41,279 bases of DNA from a virus. The DNA lies in the IMG/VR virus record IMGVR_UViG_3300025769_000269, positions 1 to 41,279 of that record. One strand, 5' to 3'. Every line of letters starts with the position of its first letter. Positions within the stretch are counted from its first letter, which is position 1. The position numbers and the translations under genes were made by a program. The notes under the pieces were generated by a model. That model was not told the origin of the DNA. It did not search any database and was given only the letters and a program-made list of their open reading frames with translations. Positions 6,726 through 13,003 of this stretch are shown here, piece by piece.

Positions 6726-7723
6726 TTTTCACGCCTCCGTTCTAACCATTCGTAACACGCCAAATGCCAATCATCTGGCTTTATGTCCTTCGAATGTTCT
6801 ACGGCTTGGAAAAACTCTTTTTCTTTCCATGCCACCCACATTCTGTGCATAGGCTGTGCCACTTCGCTAAAAACGGAGTTAATATAATGTCTTGGTTTCT
6901 CGGCATCTTCCATAAACCACTCAAGCTCTTCTTCAAAGGTGACTATATCGTCAATCAATGGCGAAGGTTTAATCATGCGTGTGGCATATGAATCATAATC
7001 AGGGGTCATGCCATCTAACTGCTCCAGCACTTCGGTATAAGCATGGAGGTTATTGCTAAACTGTGTGTAGATCCCTACCTTTGCGCCAATCCGTGCCGCA
7101 ATATATTCTTGCAGAATGGACATATGGACAGCGTTAGCTCCCAGCGCACCCCAGATCATATCATTACTGCGGTTACATACGGTCATATCCAGTTTGTTAT
7201 CGCGGACACCAAAATAGATATGAGTATTGCAAGGGTGGTCTTTGCACCCATTATCTTTACGCAAATCCCACTCGGGATCCCACATTGTTAAAACAGTTCG
7301 TCTATCATTTTCATAGGTCATAAGTCTATGAATAACGACTTCTAACTGGTCACGGTGGAAATACTTACGCCATCTAAAACCATATGCACCTTGAAGGTGA
7401 GTACCGTTATCGCTATAAGTACCCATCCGTTTATTATACCGCTGGATCCACTCAAGGTCATTACGCCCTGCCAACATCCAGAGGCTTTCCATAAAGTGGA
7501 AGATGGGGTTTGCATCCCGCTGGGGATAAAACAACACACGCTCACAAGGGTTATTATATGTGATAGCGCATGGTTCACGGAACTCTAATGCTTTACCATT
7601 TCTGGTTTCTACTTCTACACCAGAAGTTTCCAAGGCTTGCTTGACAAGCCATAGTGCATCACTCACATTAACTGCTGTGAAAGTGTGCATACCCCTCATT
7701 GGGGCTTTACCGTATAGTGCCAT
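6707..7723 (-). CDS. Thymidylate synthase-fold enzyme, divergent (possible pyrimidine hydroxymethylase)
   Basis: A 338-residue member of the ThyA superfamily, which transfers a one-carbon unit from methylene-tetrahydrofolate to C5 of dUMP or dCMP. Visible: FMESLWMLAGRNDLEWI (residues 77-93), LQGAYGFRWRKY (110-121), the catalytic Cys165 in DHPCNTHIYF, and the nucleotide-binding RSND at 185-188 followed by N197 in GALGANAVHMS. In true ThyA the Cys lies in a PPCH context, so this enzyme is diverged, and the usual ThyA C-terminus is missing. Asn at 197 favours a uridine-type base (dCMP hydroxymethylases of T4 type have Asp). It may make TMP or hydroxymethyl-dUMP. Start supported by AGAAAGG. Confidence 0.85.
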   Translation of the reverse strand: MALYGKAPMRGMHTFTAVNVSDALWLVKQALETSGVEVETRNGKALEFREPCAITYNNPCERVLFYPQRDANPIFHFMESLWMLAGRNDLEWIQRYNKRMGTYSDNGTHLQGAYGFRWRKYFHRDQLEVVIHRLMTYENDRRTVLTMWDPEWDLRKDNGCKDHPCNTHIYFGVRDNKLDMTVCNRSNDMIWGALGANAVHMSILQEYIAARIGAKVGIYTQFSNNLHAYTEVLEQLDGMTPDYDSYATRMIKPSPLIDDIVTFEEELEWFMEDAEKPRHYINSVFSEVAQPMHRMWVAWKEKEFFQAVEHSKDIKPDDWHLACYEWLERRREKWMESV

Positions 7724-7751
7724 ATTGAACCACCTTTCTATGGGGTTATAA

Positions 7752-7767
7752 AGCCGCTCGAGCGGCT
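7752..7767 (-). terminator. Perfect 16-base palindrome between radical SAM and ThyA-like genes
   Basis: AGCCGCTCGAGCGGCT is a perfect palindrome that folds into a 6-bp GC-rich stem with a TCGA loop. On the minus strand it is followed by TTTATAACC, a weak U run. It lies between the stop of the radical SAM gene and the ThyA-like start, so it could attenuate or terminate upstream transcription, or be an operator for the next gene, whose AGAAAGG leader is about 15 bases further on. Confidence 0.5.
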
Positions 7768-7824
7768 GAAGTTAGTTTGCCCTACCCAACTACCAAAAGC
7801 AACCTTCTAGTGGCTGTATGGGGC

Positions 7825-8826
7825 TTAAATAAAGTCATAATGTTTCTTTACACGCGGGGTATAAGTACCTCCACTCAAAGCATTTTCTATTGCCGTTTCT
7901 GTTTCCTGCGTAGGCTCGGGTAACTCCTCGCGTCCCATACGGTCAGGCAAAAGTCCATTACGCAAAGTGGTATTGTCACAGCCGTTGCAAGGACCAAAAT
8001 CCCGCTGACCGTGGTACAGCTTCGTTCTCGCCGCATGGAAAGCATCCCCCTGCCATATTTCTTCTAACGGTGTTTCTAAAACATTGCCGCACTTATACCA
8101 TCCTACCCAATCATTACAGCAAATAGCGACATTACCATCCCAGCGTATAGACATCTCACGGAAAGGTTTTGCACAGCGTTTGCCATCTTGCTCATGGTTC
8201 AAAGGGAAAGCATTTCCAGCATGGTTGCTAACTTGGGCATGAGTTCCACTTGTAGCCAATGTGAGATCCATGCCAACGACAATATCATGATCTGTAACTT
8301 TTCTTCTACGGTGGGGGTTTGCGGCACGATCGGCGGGATATTCATAAACGGGATGTGGACCATTGTAACGCTCCTTGATTTTATCTACGATTTTGATGCG
8401 GTCGTAGTTATCCAAAAACAAAACATTCAGCCCTGCGTCCATCAGCCTATTGACGCTTTCCTCTGTATCTTTCAAAAGGCCACCGCCATTGCTGGTCATC
8501 ATCATGGGGGCTTTTGGTAGGATCATGCGGAACTGCCGTATAATTTCAGCACAGATGGGGTGCATTGTTGGCTCACCGTGCATAGCAAACTCAAGCCGAG
8601 GATTCCACCCTGAATCTTTTATTGCTTCGGCTATTGCCTTTGCATCATTTAGACTTAGGTTTTTGTATGGAGCCGATGCTTTACCATGTATATCTTCTGG
8701 ACCATCAGCACCATTTTCCCGTATTGATTGAATACCGCAAAACGAGCAAGCAAGGTTACATCCTTCCACTAATTCTATCTGAATAGCGTTTGGTGGATCT
8801 TGGTAATAGTTAGATACAATCGCCAT
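7825..8826 (-). CDS. Radical SAM enzyme with SPASM-like C-terminal cysteines
   Basis: A 333-residue iron-sulfur enzyme. The CNLACSFC motif (C23, C27, C30) binds the 4Fe-4S cluster that cleaves S-adenosylmethionine; HGEPTMHP (83-90) is the GGEP-type SAM motif. C-terminal cysteines at about 218, 236, 237, 246, 280 and 283 (for example VAICCNDW and GPCNGC) fit a SPASM or twitch domain with auxiliary clusters. I start at ATG 8826 because GGAGAAAGG lies 8 bases ahead; this leaves a 17-base overlap with the glycosyltransferase gene. Co-expression suggests that both act on the same product, perhaps a modified base. Substrate unknown; radical SAM enzymes of this type otherwise act on peptides. Confidence 0.9.
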   Translation of the reverse strand: MAIVSNYYQDPPNAIQIELVEGCNLACSFCGIQSIRENGADGPEDIHGKASAPYKNLSLNDAKAIAEAIKDSGWNPRLEFAMHGEPTMHPICAEIIRQFRMILPKAPMMMTSNGGGLLKDTEESVNRLMDAGLNVLFLDNYDRIKIVDKIKERYNGPHPVYEYPADRAANPHRRRKVTDHDIVVGMDLTLATSGTHAQVSNHAGNAFPLNHEQDGKRCAKPFREMSIRWDGNVAICCNDWVGWYKCGNVLETPLEEIWQGDAFHAARTKLYHGQRDFGPCNGCDNTTLRNGLLPDRMGREELPEPTQETETAIENALSGGTYTPRVKKHYDFI

Positions 8827-9595
8827 CTTTTGCGGCCTTTCTCCATTGTACGCGGACATCCCAGCGGGTTTTCATACCGTCCCAGCCTGTTTTAGTTTCT
8901 TTCTGTACTGCCTTTACATGGTCAGGGAAAGCGGCGGCAAGAGCAAGGCTGGCTTGTTCTTGTAGTTCAGCATTACGGTAAGAACTGCACCCTCCTGCCG
9001 CACCAGAAGCACCACGCTGATCCCAAGTCCAATCTACAATAACATAATTAGGATATCCCTTACTGAACAGGCTGAGGGTTACATAGTAATCTTCCATCAG
9101 TTGCATTGTATCATACCGTATATTTTCTTTATGCAGAACTTTTGGCTGGATACCATGGACAGCGTTTTGCCGCATACCCTCTTTGAATAAATGGGGGAAA
9201 TGTTTATCATTCATTTGCCGTGGGCTAAGTCCCACATGAACATAACTATTAAGCATTCTATCCATACGCTCCCACAACTCGTGCATTTCTTCTTGAGTTG
9301 TTTTTCTTAAATTGGGAGCATCTGGCATTGCACGACGACCAAATACAAGATCGTCATCCAGAATAAGCACTTTATCATGGCCTCTCTCCACTGCATGATC
9401 TACTATAAATTGTCTTACATTATTGATGCCCTTAATATCGCCACGGTTTAAGCAGTAGCGACCATTGTTAATGTGGGCTTGGACTTCTTCTTGGGGGCAA
9501 ACCAGAACAGCGTGTTCTCGTGCTTCCGGACCAATACTTTGCCATGTGGTCTGTTTATTGATCCTGCCCCTTGTTGGAATATAAATTGGTATCAT
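8810..9595 (-). CDS. GT-A glycosyltransferase resembling TET-associated glycosyltransferases (TAGT)
   Basis: A 261-residue nucleotide-sugar transferase. It begins IPIYIPTRGR, typical of this group, and carries the metal-binding acidic triad D80-D82 in LILDDDLVFGRR, an ED pair at 168-169 (LMEDYYVTLSLFSKGYPN), and GGCSSYR at 201-207 followed by KETKTGWDG and DVRVQW. This combination matches my memory of the TAGT family, which Iyer and colleagues (2013) found in phage and eukaryotic base-modification loci and proposed to glycosylate hydroxymethylated bases in DNA. The ATG overlaps the zinc-ribbon stop as ATGA, with GAGGAAG ahead. Surface or protein glycosylation is the alternative. Confidence 0.8.
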   Translation of the reverse strand: MIPIYIPTRGRINKQTTWQSIGPEAREHAVLVCPQEEVQAHINNGRYCLNRGDIKGINNVRQFIVDHAVERGHDKVLILDDDLVFGRRAMPDAPNLRKTTQEEMHELWERMDRMLNSYVHVGLSPRQMNDKHFPHLFKEGMRQNAVHGIQPKVLHKENIRYDTMQLMEDYYVTLSLFSKGYPNYVIVDWTWDQRGASGAAGGCSSYRNAELQEQASLALAAAFPDHVKAVQKETKTGWDGMKTRWDVRVQWRKAAKDGDCI

Positions 9596-9912
9596 AACTC
9601 TTCCTCATCAAACCTTATTGAACCAGAGGCCATTGCTTCTTCTAACTCTTCATCGGTTAGGTTGTCAATGTCTGCTTCTGTGTATCTGAATTGTTTTTTA
9701 GCCGCCCATGTAGTCTTCATCCTCGGCTTCCGTTTTGGATTTGGTGCTTCGGGCTTCGGTTTCGGCGTGGTGGGCTTGGAGGTCTCTAATACTTCCAATG
9801 TCCGATAGACGTGTTTGCATTTCTGACACACTCTCTTCCTCCGAATTGATTTGTCCGGAGTAATTCTGCTGTCTACGACGCTGGATTTGCCACTGCATTT
9901 TGGACACAACAT
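9592..9912 (-). CDS. NrdR-like zinc-ribbon protein without ATP-cone
   Basis: A 106-residue protein started at ATG 9912, right after the upstream stop, giving an N-terminus of MLCPKCSG. Cysteines at 3, 6, 31 and 34 (CPKC and CQKC) around VVDSRITPDKSIRRKRV form a zinc ribbon that closely resembles the N-terminal half of NrdR, the repressor of ribonucleotide reductase genes. The nucleotide-binding ATP-cone of NrdR is absent; instead there is a Pro/Lys-rich linker and an acidic helical tail. It may bind DNA or zinc in the modification operon, but the role is unknown. Coupled to both neighbours. Confidence 0.75.
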   Translation of the reverse strand: MLCPKCSGKSSVVDSRITPDKSIRRKRVCQKCKHVYRTLEVLETSKPTTPKPKPEAPNPKRKPRMKTTWAAKKQFRYTEADIDNLTDEELEEAMASGSIRFDEEEL

Positions 9913-9914
9913 TT

Positions 9915-10811
9915 CTATACCACCCCGCCATTTGGAGCCTCCAACCACATACCAATATTAGCGCGATACTTACTACGAGGCTTGCCTTGGCCTAACCGTA
10001 CACGCTCATACTTATCCCACTCACACAGGCTATGCTCAATCGTACGCATATCTACTGCTTCAATGGGAACATGAGATTGAATGTAATCTGGTGCTTGAAT
10101 CAGTAACTCTTGCATTTCTTTATTGGCTTGGGTCTGCGGCATGGACTTTGTCAGGGTTCTGTCGTGGATTCTGTTGAGTCCTCGCTTTGCTCCTGGACCA
10201 GCGTTTGCCCAACTAAAACGGTCTGATGCCTTGTCCAATACAGGCGTGTAGTTGAGGTCGGTAACCACTTCATATGACATAAAACCTCCCCCTCCCCATC
10301 CCCTATAGGAAGCCATCGCTTCATGTACGGCTTGGAGCGAGTTCGTGTTGGTGGCGGTTTCCGCCAGTTTGTGTTGCGCTTCCCAGATCGGCGTGAGAAA
10401 ATGGTCAACCACTACCTCCGACTTTTTAGCCTTGAGTCCTTGGTTAGTGATTATATAAGCTCCAGTGAATGTTCGTAAACCAACAGATAATCGGGTATCG
10501 ATAAGTTCCTTAGTGCGGGTAGGATCCCACTCTGTTACCCACCCATGTTCATCCGCAAACTCGCTTGTGCCGACCATGCGGAATAAACAGCAGTTAAAAA
10601 TGATCTCACCATGTGGGCGGTTATCATTGGGCTTTGTCCAATTATTTCGCATCCACACAGTAACACGGTCATTTTCACGGAAGGGATTAGTAAACTTATA
10701 ATCCTGTAGGATATGGTCATCAGTCCAAGGGGGAGTGACCCCCTTGGCTCGCTTTTGGTAAATGGCATGACGCTCATTTATCCAGTAAAAGAACCTTTCT
10801 ATGTTCTCCAT
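9915..10811 (-). CDS. 5-hmdU DNA kinase helical-domain-like protein (base hypermodification)
   Basis: A 298-residue protein resembling the HMUDK helical domain family (earlier called aGPT-Pplase), implicated in phage thymidine hypermodification, where it acts on 5-hydroxymethyl-dU in DNA. Features recognised: FFYWINERHAIY at 7-18, PWTDDHILQDYKFTNPFREN with DRVTVWMRNNW (28-58), FTGAYIIT (115-122), a glycine-rich turn GWGGGGFMSYEVVTDL (171-186), WANAGPGAKRGLNR (201-214) and the C-terminal IEHSLCEWDKYERVRLGQGK. The family call is by memory of this order. GGAGGTTAGTTCT supports the start. Placed just upstream of the zinc-ribbon, glycosyltransferase and radical SAM genes, it suggests a common DNA modification pathway. 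Confidence 0.8.
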   Translation of the reverse strand: MENIERFFYWINERHAIYQKRAKGVTPPWTDDHILQDYKFTNPFRENDRVTVWMRNNWTKPNDNRPHGEIIFNCCLFRMVGTSEFADEHGWVTEWDPTRTKELIDTRLSVGLRTFTGAYIITNQGLKAKKSEVVVDHFLTPIWEAQHKLAETATNTNSLQAVHEAMASYRGWGGGGFMSYEVVTDLNYTPVLDKASDRFSWANAGPGAKRGLNRIHDRTLTKSMPQTQANKEMQELLIQAPDYIQSHVPIEAVDMRTIEHSLCEWDKYERVRLGQGKPRSKYRANIGMWLEAPNGGVV

Positions 10812-10815
10812 AGAA

Positions 10816-11436
10816 CTAACCTCCTAACTGGATAGCACCTTTTTCAAGGGCTAGACGGATATCTACGCTATTGCCTCCTGGAGTCAGGGCTTTCATAGCG
10901 GCAAGTGCATCTGCCACAGTAGCCGACTTTGCAAGGGCTTCAAAGTTATGCCAGCGATTGCTACCTTCACGGTAGGGGTTATCACCTGTAACTACGATTT
11001 TAGCATCGGGATCATATTTAGACCTAGCCGTGCGCTGAGCTTTTGGCTCAGTTTTGATAGGTGCGGTAGGCTCGATGTTTATTACTTCTGCAGACACTTT
11101 GGTCTCCTTTTTCACAGGTTTGTATTTTCGCGCAATAAAATCCACATATGAAAAGAACTCTCCGTGGACACCTTGCGCTCGCAAATAGCCAGTTGTCTCA
11201 TTGTCTAAGGGTGACTTGAGTTTATTGTAACTAGCTTCCATAACACTAAGGAGCTCTTCCTCAGTGTGGGCTTCCTTCAACTGTTCAACTGTGGAGTATA
11301 CAATACTGTACTCATCTATCTCCTTGCAGTTACGCAGTTCCCTCATTGAAGGAAAAACAAAATACGAATACGGCTCATTACGGTCAGACTCAATATTGTT
11401 TTCAAGTACAACATATGTCTTTACTGATGCGGCCAT
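10816..11436 (-). CDS. Hypothetical phage protein, two-part
   Basis: A 206-residue protein with no firm family. The N-terminal 110 residues look like a mixed alpha/beta domain; residues 110-145 are a Lys/Glu/Thr/Pro-rich linker; the C-terminal 60 residues form a small domain with VTGDNPYREGSNRWHNFEAL and a VADALAAMKAL helix, which I have seen in other phage proteins of unknown function. The gene stands at the head of the modification block, ending 4 bases before the kinase-like gene, with GCGAGGTAATC before its ATG. A role in the same pathway is possible by position only. Confidence 0.65.
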   Translation of the reverse strand: MAASVKTYVVLENNIESDRNEPYSYFVFPSMRELRNCKEIDEYSIVYSTVEQLKEAHTEEELLSVMEASYNKLKSPLDNETTGYLRAQGVHGEFFSYVDFIARKYKPVKKETKVSAEVINIEPTAPIKTEPKAQRTARSKYDPDAKIVVTGDNPYREGSNRWHNFEALAKSATVADALAAMKALTPGGNSVDIRLALEKGAIQLGG

Positions 11437-11500
11437 GATTACCTCGCTTTCTATAAAGGTTTACCATTTAACTCTACTACATATTGGGAATCAAGCAAGC
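11437..11500 (-). promoter_or_regulatory. Leader and possible promoter of the modification block
   Basis: On the minus strand this segment reads AATATGTAGTAGAGTTAAAT, then GGTAAACCTTTATAGAAAGC and GAGGTAATC before the ATG at 11436. TAGAAAG at about 11446-11452 is another copy of the recurring early leader element. A promoter here would drive the 206-residue gene, the kinase-like gene, zinc ribbon, glycosyltransferase and radical SAM gene as one unit. The -10 and -35 assignments are not convincing, so this is tentative. Confidence 0.35.
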
Positions 11501-11510
11501 CCTAAATACT

Positions 11511-11550
11511 CCAATGCCCCACTAAAAGTTCTCTCCTAGCAGGGCATTGG
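11511..11550 (-). terminator. Long hairpin between DUF932 gene and modification block
   Basis: A perfect 9-bp inverted repeat, CCAATGCCC at 11511-11519 and GGGCATTGG at 11542-11550, with a 22-base loop. Together with the neighbouring GC-rich hairpin it lies just after the DUF932 stop codon, where a terminator or mRNA 3'-end stabilising structure is expected. It lacks a run of T after the stem, so a factor-independent terminator is not certain. Confidence 0.5.
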
Positions 11551-11554
11551 GCGA

Positions 11555-11576
11555 GGGGTGAGCTTCTGCCCACCCC
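11555..11576 (-). terminator. GC-rich tetraloop hairpin after DUF932 gene
   Basis: On the minus strand GGGGTGGGC, loop AGAA, GCTCACCCC form a 9-bp stem with one G-U pair. It starts 8 bases after the DUF932 stop codon. The very stable stem suggests a transcription terminator or a barrier to 3' exonucleases, although no T run follows; a second hairpin (11511-11550) comes directly after it. Confidence 0.55.
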
Positions 11577-11583
11577 CACATTC

Positions 11584-12615
11584 CTAGGCGGCTTTAGCGT
11601 ATTCCAAAGCCTTTGTAAGAGCCTTGCGCTTCACTTGGGCATTGTTTCCAAACCAAGTAGAAGTAAGGGCATGGTCGCGGGTTTTGGCTCGCTTTTGGTG
11701 ATCCATAACATATGTAACACCATTGAGCGCACCCCACCAAGTCCCCTTGGCTGATGCTTTGTCATGTCCTGGAGAAGTTTCAATAGCCTCCAGTATAGAC
11801 TGGGAAGTTTTGCTAAACTCCTCATGAAGCGGTGGAAGGTTGGCCTCATTAGACTTACCACGCTCCACTAACAACTTCGGCTGGAATAACTCAGCAATGA
11901 AGTTATCAACCTGATCCTTGGTAGCCTTTTGCTTGGCAAGGAACTCGGACTGCTGTTGGAACTGTGTCATTTGCTCACCGCTAATACCAAGTGCTGTTTC
12001 AGCCGCTTGCATAATTTCCTCGTCAAACATTTGCAGATGCAATACACGGAACTTACCAGTAAGCCCTTCTTGGTTGAGAGCCATAGTAATCGTATTGTTG
12101 CACACTACGCGGATAGGCGTGAACATAATGGTCATTGCCGAACCAACTTTGTGACTGTTAGCCATAAGCAAGTAACCTTCAACTTCATCACCGCCAGCGA
12201 GGGTAAAGCCCTTCTTGATTTTGGCCAAGCCCCAAATGCGCTCACCATCACTAAGGCTACCCGCCGTATCCATTTCCATATGCCCTGCTTCAGTAAACTT
12301 TTTAAAGAAGGACATTGTTTCGTGGTTCTGGAATGGAACAAACCCTTCACCGCAGTGCGATAGCACACGGTTATCTGTATCACGCACCACTACATAATGG
12401 TCGTGAGCACGAAGCATCTCGGCTTCCCCGCGTGGGTCATTGAGGTTCCAAGTATTGGGCTTATCAGCGTAGTAAACAGGACGCTTACTAACTGTCCAAT
12501 CAAGCCCTGCGGCTTTAAGCATTTCCTCGGGTGTGAGGTTATGCTCAACTTTTTGACCAAGCCCATGCCAAGGTACTTGACCTGCATAAGCCATCGTTTC
12601 TACCATATGCGCCAT
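11584..12615 (-). CDS. DUF932 phage/plasmid-like protein
   Basis: A 343-residue protein of the DUF932 family (TIGR03299, phage/plasmid-like). Characteristic are the N-terminal VPWHGLGQKV and later SHCGEGFVPFQNHETMSFFK, then GYLLMANSHKVGSAM and a TPIRVVCNNTITMAL segment, followed by a helical C-terminal half ending with the W-G-A-L-N-G-V-T-Y region near 285-300. The family is common on mobile elements and large phages; its biochemical function is not established. AGAAAGGAGACTATT precedes the ATG. It forms its own short unit, with a leader upstream and two hairpins after the stop. Confidence 0.9.
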   Translation of the reverse strand: MAHMVETMAYAGQVPWHGLGQKVEHNLTPEEMLKAAGLDWTVSKRPVYYADKPNTWNLNDPRGEAEMLRAHDHYVVVRDTDNRVLSHCGEGFVPFQNHETMSFFKKFTEAGHMEMDTAGSLSDGERIWGLAKIKKGFTLAGGDEVEGYLLMANSHKVGSAMTIMFTPIRVVCNNTITMALNQEGLTGKFRVLHLQMFDEEIMQAAETALGISGEQMTQFQQQSEFLAKQKATKDQVDNFIAELFQPKLLVERGKSNEANLPPLHEEFSKTSQSILEAIETSPGHDKASAKGTWWGALNGVTYVMDHQKRAKTRDHALTSTWFGNNAQVKRKALTKALEYAKAA

Positions 12616-12636
12616 AATAGTCTCCTTTCTACAAAA

Positions 12637-12903
12637 CTAGGCGTTATGACCAGCTTCCACAGTTGGAAGCACATCAAAGTCAGCCAGCGAAATATCTAGC
12701 CAACAAGTTTCCCCCATTGCACTATACGCAATCTGACAACGCATCTCAACATCGTTGTGCAACATTGTGTCGATAATGGGGTATTTGAAAGAGTCGTCAA
12801 GCGCATCAATAAACTTACGCTTGAGTGTGCGGTTAGCCTTGCGGCGAACAGCACGGTCATTGAGCTGTATAAAATGCTCTTTGGTTAGGTATGGTACATC
12901 CAT
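12637..12903 (-). CDS. Hypothetical small protein
   Basis: An 88-residue protein. I use ATG 12903 because AGAAGGGGCTAAATTT leads into it, whereas the longer frame has no ribosome site and would cover the inverted repeat. The N-terminal half is basic and helical (NDRAVRRKANRTLKRKFIDA), the C-terminal half looks like a short beta segment (MRCQIAYSAMGETCWLDISL). No family recognised. Downstream lies the DUF932 gene, 21 bases away with its own leader. Confidence 0.65.
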   Translation of the reverse strand: MDVPYLTKEHFIQLNDRAVRRKANRTLKRKFIDALDDSFKYPIIDTMLHNDVEMRCQIAYSAMGETCWLDISLADFDVLPTVEAGHNA

Positions 12904-13003
12904 AAATTTAGCCCCTTCTATGGCTGGTTGCGTTATGGGTATATTAAAAAGGTATAGCATTTGGAGCGCAACCAGTAACAGGTCGCGGCGACCAACTAAA
13001 TTG
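12904..13003 (-). promoter_or_regulatory. Operator-like intergenic region with inverted and direct repeats
   Basis: A 100-base gap after the UvrD-like helicase. It holds a perfect 9-bp inverted repeat, CTGGTTGCG at 12924-12932 and CGCAACCAG at 12967-12975. Between the arms are two direct copies of GGTATA (12938-12943 and 12951-12956), 13 bases apart. Nearer the helicase stop is GGTCGC-G-GCGACC (12981-12993), a compact palindrome that may be a terminator stem. The layout suggests a promoter with a regulator site for the 88-residue gene. Confidence 0.5.

Noticed and set aside
9592-9912. Full-length NrdR regulator
   Set aside because: Only the zinc ribbon is present; the ATP-cone is missing, so it cannot be called NrdR.
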